A stretch of DNA of 64,000 bases from Myxocyprinus asiaticus. Lineage: Eukaryota; Chordata; Actinopteri; Cypriniformes; Catostomidae. The stretch lies in contig NC_059388.1 in the NCBI RefSeq assembly GCF_019703515.2, positions 5,235,979-5,299,978 on the forward strand, in the 5' to 3' direction. Positions 11,201 through 23,382 of the stretch are shown here, in pieces. Positions within the stretch are counted from its first letter, which is position 1, and each line of letters opens with the position of its first letter. The notes under the pieces were generated by a model. It did no database searches, had not been told where the DNA came from, and was given only the letters and a program-made list of their open reading frames with translations. Made by a program: the position numbers and the translations under genes.

Positions 11201-14200
11201 CGTGAGCACCAGGTCCCTGTGCGCACACAACACATCCCGAGAAGGAGCTAGGATAAGACAGTCGTCGAGATAATTGAGGATGCGGATGCCCACTTCCCTT
11301 AGTGGGGCAAGGGCTGCCTCTGCGACCTTCGTGAAGACGCGAGGGGACAAGGACAGGCCTAAGGGGAGGACCTTGTACTGGTATGCCCGGCCTTCGAATG
11401 CAAACCGCAGGAAGGGTCTGTGTCGAGGTAAGACCAAGACGTGGAAGTACGTATCCTTCAGGTCTACCGCCGCGAACCAATCCTGATGCCGGACGCTCGC
11501 TACAATGCGTTTTTGCGTCAGCATCTTGAACGGGAGTCTGTGCAAGGCCCGGTTCAGTACTTGCAGGTCCAAAATTGGCCGCAACCCACCGCCTTTCTTC
11601 GATACGATAAAGTAGGGGCTATAAAACCCCTTCTTCATCTCGGCCAGAGAGACAGGCTCTATCGCACCCTTCCGTAGAAGGGTAGTGATCTCCGCAGGTA
11701 AGGTAGTGGCATTCTCGCCCTTCACTGAGGTGAAGTGGACGCCACTGGGTGGGTGCCTGGCAAACTGAATTGCGTCGCTGAGTCGGACGGTCCGGGTCAG
11801 CCATTGCGACAGGTTGGAAAGCGTAAGCCACGTGTCCAAACTCCGGGCGAGGGGGAACAAGGAGACAATCACGTTAGATGTACCGGTGGGTGGGGCCTTG
11901 CGGCGGTGTGGAGCTTGAGGCGCCACGTCGAGGGGGCTCGAACCCTGTGGCCGTGCTGAGTGCAGAGACATCGTAGCACTTACCTGGCTCCTGACACCCA
12001 CCATAAGATTGGTCGAGGAGGGGGTAGGAGGAATATCGTCCCCGCAGTCCATCGGAACCAACCCGGTGTGGGCATGTTTGTGCCACTGCTGGACGCACAG
12101 GGGAGGGGGGTCTGCCGCTGGAGCGCCAAACCTGCCAAAATGGGAAGGTGGACGGCGGTCATGATGACGGCCATGCACACCTGACATGTGACCCAGGGAA
12201 CAAGAAAATCACTCTTTTGTTGAAATTTTGGGTACTGCAGCTTCTTGGGCATGCGGCAAAAAATTAAACAAAAGATTCTCCTCCCAGCCCTCCACCGGTG
12301 GATGGAGCGGTCTGTCTACCAGCTCCATAGAAGCAGGTTTCCTTGTCCCTGGGTCGCCCGTCTCAGGGGCGCTTTTAAGCCATCCTTGGGTTCTTGGTGG
12401 CCGGCCGTGAGATGAGTGGCATCTGCTTCCTGCGGTGGGCTCCACGCCAGGGCTGGGCCGTGGGAGTGGGCTGCGGTGGAGCCGGTGTTATTGCTGCAGG
12501 AGGACGCCCTTGGCGACAAGCAGACGCTGAGAACTGCTGGGCAAAGTCCTCGATGGTGTCATCGAACAGGCCAACCTGGGAAATGGGGGCGTCAAGGAAC
12601 CGTGCCTTGTCAGCCTCTCTCATCTCGACCAGGTTGAGCCAAAGGTGGCGCTCCTGGACACCCTAAGAGCGAGGTCGGTCGCCAAGCGCAGTTCCTGCAT
12701 CAATCCCAGGTCAGAACTACCCTCGTGCAGCTCTTTTAGCACCTTGGCTTGGTGTACCTGCAGAAGAGCCATGGCGTGCAGGGCGGAGGCGGCTTGTCCA
12801 GCGGCACCATAGGCCTTAGCCGTCAGAGACAACATAAACCTACAGGCCCTGGACGGGAGCTTCGGGCACCTGGGGGATCACCGAATACCCCTTGGCCGCC
12901 CCACCATCGAGGATAGTGAGAGCGGGGGAGCTGAAAGATTAGGATCGGGTAGTAAAAGGTACCCCCACGATCTTGTCAGCTCCTCATGCACTTCCGGGAA
13001 GAAAGGGACCGGTGCGGGGCGCGGCCGTGAGCGACCTGGAGTGGTCAGGGCCACTGTCAGGGGTGAAGGAGACCCCTACCAGCCGCTAAAATGCATCTGG
13101 GTCAGAGAACCACCAACCGCGAGCGGGGAGGGGCTCCTGGCCGACCGCCTGGAGCGGGAGGACCGCTGCCAGGGGCGGGGGAGACCCCTTCCGTCCACCA
13201 AAAACACGGCGGGGCGTTCTGTCCAGCAGGGGCCGGAGGACTGCCTCCGATCCACCCGGGGAGGCGCGGCTGTCTTCCACTAGAAAAGGGTGGAGGACTG
13301 GACGAGGACCAGGCTACGGCGTATCGGCGTTTCTCTCTCTCTCCCGCTGCCACTCCGTGTTGGCCTTTCCCTCTCTTTTTAAATATTATTATTGTGTTTT
13401 TGTTTGGTATTATCACTGTTACAGTGTGTAAGTACCACACGTTTTTTGTTGTTGTTTCCCTCCCCTTGTCCCCTCCCAGATACAGGAAGATGGGGATGGC
13501 CTGACAGCAGACAGGGCCGGAAGGGCAACCCCCCTCCGTCATGCCGGGGGCTCCCTGGCCTGAGAGAACGAGAGAGGAATGTGGCAGGTGGAGGGCGGGG
13601 CCAGGCCGTGATTCTGCACACCCGGCCCCTAATTAGGCTGATTAAGCCCAAGAGGGATAAAGGCCACCAGAGACGGTAGCGTGACAGAGAGAGAGTAACG
13701 GGCAGCTGCCCGACACCCGTGTGTGTTTGTCTTTTTGCTTAAGTTTATTATTAAAATATTATTTTTAATATTAATATTATAGGCCGGTTCTCGCCTCCTC
13801 CTTTCCCTTTTACCTTGTTACAGAAGGATCTCTTCTCCAGTGGTCCCTGCTGCAGAGCCCCCTTCTCTCCCTGCTCCAGTGGTCCCGGAGGTCCCTGCTG
13901 CGGAGGTCCCTCCGCTCCCTGCTACAGTGGTCCCATACAGTCCTGCTTTGGAGGCCCTCCACTCTCTGCTCCAGTGGTCCTGGAGGTCGTTTTCCATGGA
14001 GGCCCCACCGCTCCCTATGCTGGTGGTCTCGAAATTCCCTGCCATGGAAGTCCCTCTACTTACTGCTCTGGTGGATTCAGAGGTCCCTGCCGCAGAGGCC
14101 CCTCTGCTCCCTGCTCCGATGGACCCGGTGATCCTTGCACCAAAGTCTTCCTGCGTTGTCTCCACCCCGAGTCTATCTGGCCCCACCTTCCTCTCATGGC

Positions 14201-17200
14201 TACCTTCATGGTCTGTTTTGCCAGTCTTGCCCTGGTCTGTTCTTTTGGTGACCCCTTGGTTCCCCTCCTCTCCCTTGGTGTTCCTATGGACAGGGTAGCC
14301 TTGCCCCCATCATGTCCTTGTCTTTGTTGGTTTTCTGGTATGGTCAGTCTCGTTCTGTGTTAGATGTTACCTTTTGCGATGTCAGGCATCCTTTTTTGTG
14401 ACAGGATCCTTTTGCAAGAGTCAGCTTTTGTTTATAGTCATGTTGTGTCTAGTTATGTATGAGCACATGGTTCCTGTGTTTGTTCCTTTACCATGTGACC
14501 TTCTGTCATTTTCTGTTTTTTTGTGTTCAGTTTCTTTGTTGTCTGTAAACATGCCTTTTGTTTGTGTTGTCGTGTGCTTTCCTCTCAGTCTGTTATGGGT
14601 GCTAACCATGCTACCTTGTTTGACTGATTATTATTTCATTTGTCACACCAGACCTCCTTGTTACCCTCCTCATTTCTCCCTTTATTAAATATCCCTGGAT
14701 GCTCTATCTAGTGCCAGTTTGTTGTCGATGTTTTGCTTGTCAAGGTGTTGCTTTGGTGTTCTCCCTTTTAGTCTTTGTGTCTAGTTGGATTTCTCCCTGA
14801 CACTGAAAGGATGATGATGTAATTATGACTTTTATTTTAGTTATTTGTTGATTTAAGGAACAATTAATTACTTTAATAGGGTTGATGCACAACGTAAGGA
14901 CACAACTTCCAAGTCTTTTTAATAATACTTTAAGTCAACCAAAAAATCTAAAAATACAGGCTTATGTAGAGAGAATAAAGACAAAATATTTGTCTTTATT
15001 TCCATATATTTTGTTTTTATCAAAATGTAGATATTTGCTAACACCGCAAAGAGAATTTGGAAACAAGGGGGTGGGGACAGGCTAAAAAGGCTACGGAATG
15101 ACAAAGGGAAAATATAGCCCTAAGTGGCAATCGATGTCCAAGCAGTTTGGAAAAGTGGAAAAAATTACCAAAATTATCAAATTTGAGAGAAGAGTAAAGT
15201 AATTTGATTACTAAGAACTCTTTACCTTTTAGGTAGGGTGTTTGCAAACTTGCAAGGATTAGCTAAACAAAGAGTATATATTCGATTGCTTTTTTCATGT
15301 CTCCCCATTCTATTTTGTGTTTTTTGAAAAACATACTTTTTTGAACTACTCCTAGACAGTTGGTCCGATTCCCACAAAATTTTGCATGTATCATCTAGAT
15401 ACCCTCTTGAAAAATGGTTAATGAAAGATTTTTGATTCATCAAAAATAGTTTAGAAGATATAAGCCAATGTATTTTTGTCCATGGCCCAAAATCACATAT
15501 CAACCTACTGTATACCTTCTGAACAATTTGACAAATGAAAATTATTAAATACTACAAATCAAATACATAATACAATTTGGCATAAGTTGTTCATTGTTAA
15601 AGTAATTTTTCCTTATAAATGTAAACACAAATGGCACCCATTTTATAGAATGACCCAAAGAGCAACTGTATTTTTCACTAGCACCAATCACCAATCACAG
15701 AATTCCTCCTCAGGACTGCTGAGATATTGTATGATGAGCATTCACTCATCTCTCAGTGTAACCAGAACTGTTCTTGCTCAACATCTGAATGGGATCCAGT
15801 GTGCTCTGACAGTGGCATTACATATGTGTCACCATGCTTGGCAGGATGCACGGGCTCCTCTGGACATGGCAAAAATATGGTAACTCCAATGTAACTGTAT
15901 ATCAATTGCAATGTTTAAAAAAATCTCGGTAACACTTTACAATAAGTTTCCATTTGTTAACATTAGTTAAAGTCCTGGTTACTTTCATAACCTCTATTCC
16001 TTGATGGAGGGAACGAGATGTTGTGTCAATGTAGTGACACTAGGGGTCACTGTTGGAAGCCCAAACACCTCTGCTTTTTGAAAAAAGGACAATGGGAATT
16101 GGCGAGTGGAATTTGCATGCCACTCCCCCCGACATATGGGTATAAAAGGAGCTGGTATGCAACCACTCATTCAGGTTTTGTGCTGAGGAGCCGAGACAAG
16201 GTCCCAGCCATTTCAGCAGGTAGTTCAGTGTTGTGGCAAGAGAGACACAACGTCTCATTCCCTCCATCAGGGAATGGAGGTTACGAAAGTAACCAGGACA
16301 TTCCCTATCTGTCACTCACTCGACGTTGTGTCGATGTAGATGTTACGTGGACTGGCGGTGCGAGATGGGCAGACCGCTGTGTGCCTCGTAGCCAGCACAC
16401 CAGGCCATCACGTAACCTCCCCCAGTGCTCTTATGAGCGTCGAATGGTCCTTTGGGAACAAGTCGACTGCCCAACAAATAGGGACAGGCTAGCCCAGCCG
16501 TGGCCTCTTTTCCACTTTTTTCTCCCCAAAAAGAGTGGAATTTGTCTACGTCGGGGGGGGGGGGGGGTCACTCCCAAGGGGAAGACACTGCGGAGACCAC
16601 ACCCCACCCAGAGAAGGGGGGGGGGATTTTGAGTGGAAATATGTCACATGGTCTTACCGTGTCTTGTCGGAAGTATGTCATGTGGAGAAGTCCCATGGTA
16701 GGTTCCACCCGAGGGGGGAGGAGTTTCTACAAACCTGGTGACCGGGGCAGAGGGGCCTCTGCCCAAGAAAGACGTCATTTACAGATGGAAATGATTTAGC
16801 GGAAGATATCACATGGGGTCACCTACGGGGAACCAGCACATGTGGAGCACCTACCCCAGTACAGGGCCTAATTAGCACATGTACTGGGCTGGCAGCGAGT
16901 TTCTCCGCAAACTCGTCTGCCACAGGGCTAAGGAGGAAAGTCATCCAGGGATCGCAGCTTGTGAATATGACTGGGGTCAAAAGTGCACGTCTTCACCTCA
17001 AGGGAGGGGAAAGGCACTATACGCAAGTGGTATACCCGGCCAGCTGTCCCGGAACTTACCTGCTCATACCTGGCAATACACGGGACGAAACCGGCTCAAC
17101 CTGGAGATTGTAGAACCATGAAAATGTGTTGGGTGTTGCCCAGCCCGCTGCTCTGCAGAGATCTGCCAAAGAGGCACCACTGGTCAGGTCCCAGGAGGCC

Positions 17201-20200
17201 GCTACACTCCTAGTAGAGTGGGATCGTAACCCCACAGGGGGCGGCACGTCCTGAGCGTGATATGCAATCACGATGGCATCAACGACCCAGTGGCCGATTC
17301 TCTGTTTGGAGACAGCGCTTCCTTTCCGCTGTCCACCAAAGTAGACAAAGAGCTGCTTGGAGCTTCTAAAGCTCTGAGTGTGATCCAAATAGATGCGTAA
17401 AGCATGCACCGGACACAGCAACGCCAAGGCTGGGTCTGCCTCCTCCTGGGGCAGCGCTTGCAGGTTCACCACCTGATCACTAAAAGGGGCTGTGGGAACC
17501 TTGGGTACATAGCCCGGTCAGGGTCTCAGGATCACATGAGAGTAACCTGGACCGAACTCCAGGCATGATTCGCTGACAGAGAACGCCTGCAGGTCCCCTA
17601 CCCTCTTGATGGAAGTGAGCACAGTCAGGAGGGCAGTCTTCAAAGAGAGTGCCTTAATCACAACTTACTCCAGGGGCACAAAAGGAGCTCCCCATAGACC
17701 CCGAAGGACTACAGAGAGGTCCCACGAGGGGATGAGGCACGGTCTGGAGGGATTCAACCTCCTAGCACCTCTCAGGAACCTGATTATCAAGTCGTGCTTC
17801 CCCAATTACTTACCATCCACTGCATCGTGATGTGCCAAAATGGTGGCTACATACACCTTCAAAGTGGAGGGGGACAGCCACCCCTCCAGCCTCTCCTGCA
17901 GGAAGGAAAGCACCGATCCGACTGCACATCTCTGGGGGTCTTCACGATGGGAAGAACACCACTTAGCGAACAGACACCACTTCAAGGAATACAGGCGCCT
18001 CGTAGAGGGAGCCCTAGCCTGAGTGATCGTGTCTACCACCGCGGTAGGCCACTTAGGTCTTCTGCGTCCCGTCCAAGGGCCAGACGTGGAGATTCCAGAG
18101 GTCTGGTCACGGGTGCCAGATGGTGCCCTGTCCCTGAGAAAGAAGGTCCTTCCTCAGGGGAATTTGCCGGGGGTGGGGGGGTGGCTGTCACGAGGAGTGT
18201 GAGGTCTGAGAACCACATCTGGGTGGCCCAGTAGGGTGCTACTAGGACGACCTGCTCCTCGTCCTCCCTGACCTTGCACAGGGTCTGTGCAAGTAGGCTC
18301 ACTGGAGGAAATGCATATTTGCGTAATCCCGGGGGCCAGCTGTGTGCCAGCATGTCTATACCGAGGGGTGCCTCAGTCAGGGCGTACCAAAGTAGGCAGT
18401 GGGAGGATTTCTGGGAAGCAAACAGGTCTACCTGTGCTCGACCAAATCGACTCCAAATCAGCTGGACTACATGGAGGTGGAGTCTCCACTCTCCCCTGAG
18501 CATAGCCTGTCGTGACAGTGCATCCGCCGCGGTGTTGAGGTCGCCTGGGATGTGAGTGGCTCGCAGCGACTTGAGGCACTGACTCCAGAGGAGGACGGTG
18601 GGAAAGTTGTGACATGCAACGGGAGCATAGACCGCCTTGATGGTTGATGTACGCTACCGTCGCCATGTTGTCCATCCGGACCAACACGTGCTTGTCCTGG
18701 ATCAACGGCCGGAACCTCCGCAGGGCGAGCAGTACTGCCAACAACTCGAGGCAGTTGATGTGCCAATGCAGCCACGGGCCAGTCCAGGATCCAGCGGCTG
18801 TTTGCCCGTTGCATACAGTGCCCCAGCCCATCTTGGAGGCGTCCGTCATAACCACGACGCACCTGGAGACCTGCTCTAGGGGAACCCCTGCCCATAGAAA
18901 TACAAGGTCGGTCAAGGGCTGAAGAGGCGGTGACAGATTGGCGTTACGACCACGCATCTCGGGACTCGAGTCTGAAGCCAGTGCTGAAGTGGTCTCATAT
19001 GCATCAACCCGAGAGATGTGGCCACTGCTGAGGATGCCATATGCCCCAGGAGCCTCTGAAAAAGTTTCAGTGGAACCGCTGTCTTCTGTCTGAATGCCTT
19101 CAGACAGTTCAGCAACGACTGTGTGCGCTCATTCGTGAGGCGCACCATCATCGAGACTGAGTCCAACTCCAAGCCGAGAAAAGAGATGCTCTGAACCGGG
19201 GAGAGGTTGCTCTTTTCCCAGTTGACCCGAAGCCCCAGTCGGCTGAGGTGCATGAGCACCATGTCCCTGTGTGCACACAACACATCCCGAGAGTGAGCTA
19301 GGATAAGCCAGTCATTGAGATAATTGAGGATGTGGATGCCCACTTCCCTTAGCGGGGCAAGGGCTGCCTCTGTGACCTTCATGAAGATGCGAGGGGACAA
19401 GAACAGGCCGAAGGCGAGGACCTTATATTGGTATGACTGGCCCTCGAAAGCAAATCACAGGAAGGGTCTGTGTCGAGGTAAGACCGAGACGTGGAAGTAC
19501 GCATTCTTCAGGTCTACCACCACGAACTAATCCTGATGCTGAACACTCGCTAAAATGTGTTTTTGCGTCAGCATCTTGAATGGGACTCTGTGCAAGGCCT
19601 AGTTCAGTACTCGCAGGTCCAAGATTGGCAGCAACCCACCGCCTTTCTTTGGTACGATAAAGTAGGGGCTGTAAAACCCCTTCTTCATCTTGGCTGGAGG
19701 GACAGGCTCTATCGCACCCTTCCGTAGAAGGGTAGTGATCTCCGCATGCAAGGTAGCGGCGTTCTCGCCGTCACCGAGGTGAAGCGGATGCCGCTGAACC
19801 TGGGCGGGCGCCTGGTGAACTGAATCGAGTAGCCCAGTCGGACGGTCCGGGTCAGCCATTGCGAGCCACGCGTCCAAACTCCAGGCGAGGGGGACCAAGG
19901 GGACAATCACGTCAGACGTACCGGCGGGTGGGGCCTCGCGGTGGGGCGGAGCCTGAGGCGCCACGTTGAGGGGGCTCGAACCCCGTGGCCGTGCTGAGTC
20001 CAGAGACATCGAAGCACTTACGTGGCTCCTGACACCCACCATAACATTGGTTGAGGAGGGGGAGGGAGGAATATTGTCCCCGCAGTCCATCGGAACCAAC
20101 CCGGTGTGGGCATGTTTATGCCACAGCTGGGTGCACAGGGGCGGGGAGTCCGCCGCTGGAGTTCCAAACCTGCCAAAATGGGATGGTGGATGGCGGTCGT

Positions 20201-23200
20201 GACGACGGCTGTGCACACCTGACATGTGACCCAGGGAAAAATAAAACCACTCTTTTGTTGAAGTTTTGGGTACCGCAGCCCCTTGGGCATGCGGCAAAAA
20301 ATGGAACTAAAGATTCTCCTCCCGACCCTCCACCGGGGGATGGAGTGGTCTGTCTACCATCTCCATAGAAGTGGGTTTCCTCGTCCCTGGGTCGCCCATC
20401 TCAGGGGCGCTTTGAAGCCTTCCTTGGGTTCTTGGCGGCTGGCCATGAGACGGGTGGTGTCTGCTTCCTGCGGTGGGCTCCACACCGGGGCCGGGCCGCA
20501 GGAGCGGGCTGCGGTGGAGCCAGTGCTGTTGCTGCAGGAGGACACCTTTGATGACGAGCAGACGGGGTGTGGGGTCTTGAGCCGTGCCGGGGCAGGATGT
20601 GTTGAATAGCCTCCATTACCGCCAAGAACTGCTGGGCAAAGTCCTTGACGGTGTCGTGGAACAGGCCAACCTGGGAAATGGGGGCATCAAGGAACCATGC
20701 CTTATCAGCCTTTCTCATCTCGACCAGGTTGAGCCAAAGGTGGCGCTCCCGGACCACCAGGGTGGACATCGCCTGCCCGAGAGACCGCGCCGTGACCTTC
20801 ATCGCCCAGAGAGTGAGGTCGGTCGCCGAGTGCAGTTCCTGCATCAATCCTGAGCCAGAACTACCCTCGTGCAGCTATTTTATCACCTTGGCTTGGTGTA
20901 GCTGCAGGAGAGCCATGGCGTGCAGGGCGGAGGCAGCTTGTCCAGGCCTTAGCAGTCAGAGATGACGTAAACCTATAGGCCCTGGATGGGAGCTTTGAGC
21001 GCCTGCAACAGGTGGTGGCCCTCTGCAGGCACAAGTGCACCATGAGCACCTTATCCACCTGGCCACCCCACCATCGAGGGTAGTGAGAGTGGGGGAGCTG
21101 AAAAATCAGGATCGGGTAATAAAAGTTGCCCCCCATGATCTTGTCAGCTCCTCATGCACTTCCGGGAAGAAAGGGACCGGGGCGGGGCGCGGCCGTGAGC
21201 GGCGCTCTGGGCCCAGGAACCAATCATCAAGCTGTGAGGGTTCAGGGGAGAGTGGAGGGTTCCACTCTAGCCCGACGCTCGCAGCTGCCCGGAAAAGCAT
21301 GTCCGTCATCTCCACGTCGGACTGAGACTGGGCGACCATACCCAAAGGAGGAAGCCCAGCCAAAGCCTCCACGTCAGACTGGACGAGCCCACTCTCCGAT
21401 GCTGCGCTCGATAACTCATCATCTTCCCGGGCTCCGAATAAGAGGTCGAACTCACCCTGAGACGAGCCGGCAGTCTCATCCGAGAGCCTGACCGGGGCAA
21501 GCGAGCATGCTGAGGAATGGGAGGTCCGTGGGGGATTACCCGGTGGAGGTGCTCCCACTGAGGTCCCCATATCGCCCCCAGTGCTAACCGACGTGGCCTC
21601 ATAACCGTAGGTAGAAGGACCGAGGCGGGGAGCCACTGAGGTGGCTTGCTTTCTTACGAAGGCAAGCCGCAACCACAACGTTGCCATGGTCATGTTCTCG
21701 CAATGAGGACAAGACCCATCCACGAACGATGTCTCCGCATGGGCAGCGCCCAGACACGTAAGACAGCGATCGTGGCCGTCAGAAGCGGAGAGATAATGGC
21801 CGAAACCAGGAATAACACACAAACGGAAAGGCATCTTTAAAAAGACGTTCCGTGTGTGCCGCTCTTTTAGAATTGAAAATATACTCTTTTAGAATCTACG
21901 CTTTTGTTTTGTTCTGTCGAAGCACCCAGGGGCGTTCTTTGCACTCCAGGGGTGCAGAGGGGGAGAAGCCGCTGAAATGCGCTGTAAATCCAGCAGTATG
22001 AGGTGAACGGTAAGGAGAAATTGAATTCAGTGCACTGAATGCAACCGCTCGGCTCCGAAGAGAAAATCTGAATGAGTGGTTGCATACCAGCTCCTTGTAT
22101 ACCCATATGTACGGTAATTCCACTCGCCAATTCCCATTGGCCTTTTTTCAAAAAGCAGAGGTCTTTGGGGCTCCCAAGAGTGACCCCTAGTGTCACTACA
22201 TCGACACAACGTTGAGTGAGTGACAGATAGGGAACATTAGTTATCATAAACTAACAATGAACAATACTTTTATAACATTTATTCATCTTAGTTTAAATAC
22301 ATTATTAAAAATCAAAAGTTGCGTTTGTTAACATTAGTTAATGCACTATGAACTAACATGAACTAATAATGAACAATTGTGTTTTTATTAACTAACATTA
22401 ACAAAGTTTAATAAATGCTGTAAAAAAAAATTTATTTTTCCTTGTTTGTTCATGATACCTAATGAACGGTTAACGAATGGAATCTTATTGTAAAATGTTA
22501 CCAAAGTCTCAATACAAAAGACACTAAAAAGAGTCAAAACTGTCAGGTAATTTTTTTTAAAGTAAAGGAGAATACATGGTAGAATACATTTAAAGTATTA
22601 TAATGAATATGACGAGTTAGTAGGTTTGGCCTTGGTGGGCTACATCTGCTCACGCTGATGCTGCAGAGCAAGTACAAAACTTGCTACTGCTTAAAAATAA
22701 ACATACACATACATGCTGGTGTGGCTCCACAATTACTGTAGACATACATAAAATCCCCCTGAGTTCTAGACAAGTGCTGCTGGTGAGGACACTTTCACAT
22801 AGACAATGCATCTATAAACATAAAGATAAAACATTGAAATATTGTAAAAAAAATAATAATAAAAAAAAACATGCAGATTTCTGATATGGTAAAAATATTT
22901 GATACTGATCTGATACTGTAAGTTAGAGACAGCGATGGTAGTCCTTAATTAGTAGTTGGCTTTCATCCTAGAGTTTGATCCATAAATGTAACAATTTATC
23001 CTCATATTTGCATTGATCACAGGTTTTCCACAACTGTAGCTGTGTCTTGACACCCTCACCAGTAGAGGGCAGTAGGTCTGTTTCTCTAGGCCAGTGTCCC
23101 AGAGGGCCCGAATGCACCCGAAGTTTCACCTTCTACATGGCAGTCTCTGTCCTCAGCTCCTTCATCAACTCTCTGGGCACAACCCCTGGATACATGGTCG

Positions 23201-23340
23201 TTATACGGTCAGTTACTAACAGGATTGTTTATTATTATTATTTTTATTTTTTTATCATTATTATTTAGAAGTCCAGTGTACCAATTTATATATTTTTTTT
23301 AGTGTTTCATTTAATACTTTTAGTGTTTAAAAAATGGATT

Positions 23341-23382
<42 letters not shown>

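Larger units (their letters stand above)
10757..13032 (-). mobile_element. Truncated DIRS-like retroelement
   Basis: This segment is closely similar to 18727-21195 of the larger DIRS element, on the same strand. It covers gag end, reverse transcriptase and the start of RNase H and lacks the recombinase and both terminal repeats. Breaks lie near 10757 (joined to unrelated DNA) and 13032 (joined to GC-rich LTR-element sequence). Confidence 0.85.
15972..22235 (-). mobile_element. DIRS-like tyrosine-recombinase retroelement, 6.26 kb
   Basis: A minus-strand element with gag, reverse transcriptase, RNase H and tyrosine recombinase in order from 21834 down to 17056, bounded by inverted terminal repeats. 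The ends are GTT (22235-22233, element sense) and ...CAGGAC (15972), the form also seen in the copy at 25774-28186. No integrase or aspartic protease is present, as expected for DIRS. Frames are broken and the polymerase active site is altered, so it is inactive. It sits in the copy A intron between the exons ending at 15879 and starting at 23023. Confidence 0.9.
15928..22502. mobile_element. hAT-type MITE split by a DIRS element
   Basis: The left part (15928-15971) starts GGTAACACTTTACAATAAG. The right part (22236-22502) ends in its inverse, CTTATTGTAAAATGTTACC. Flanking 8-mers AAAATCTC (15920-15927) and AAAGTCTC (22503-22510) differ at one base and look like an old 8-bp target duplication. 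The inner DNA is full of TTAGTTAA-type repeats. No transposase is encoded. Confidence 0.7.

Noticed and set aside
13102..13542. 146-codon minus-strand frame in GC-rich DNA
   Set aside because: Open frames occur on both strands here because of base composition; no domain, and the context is an LTR-element 3' region.
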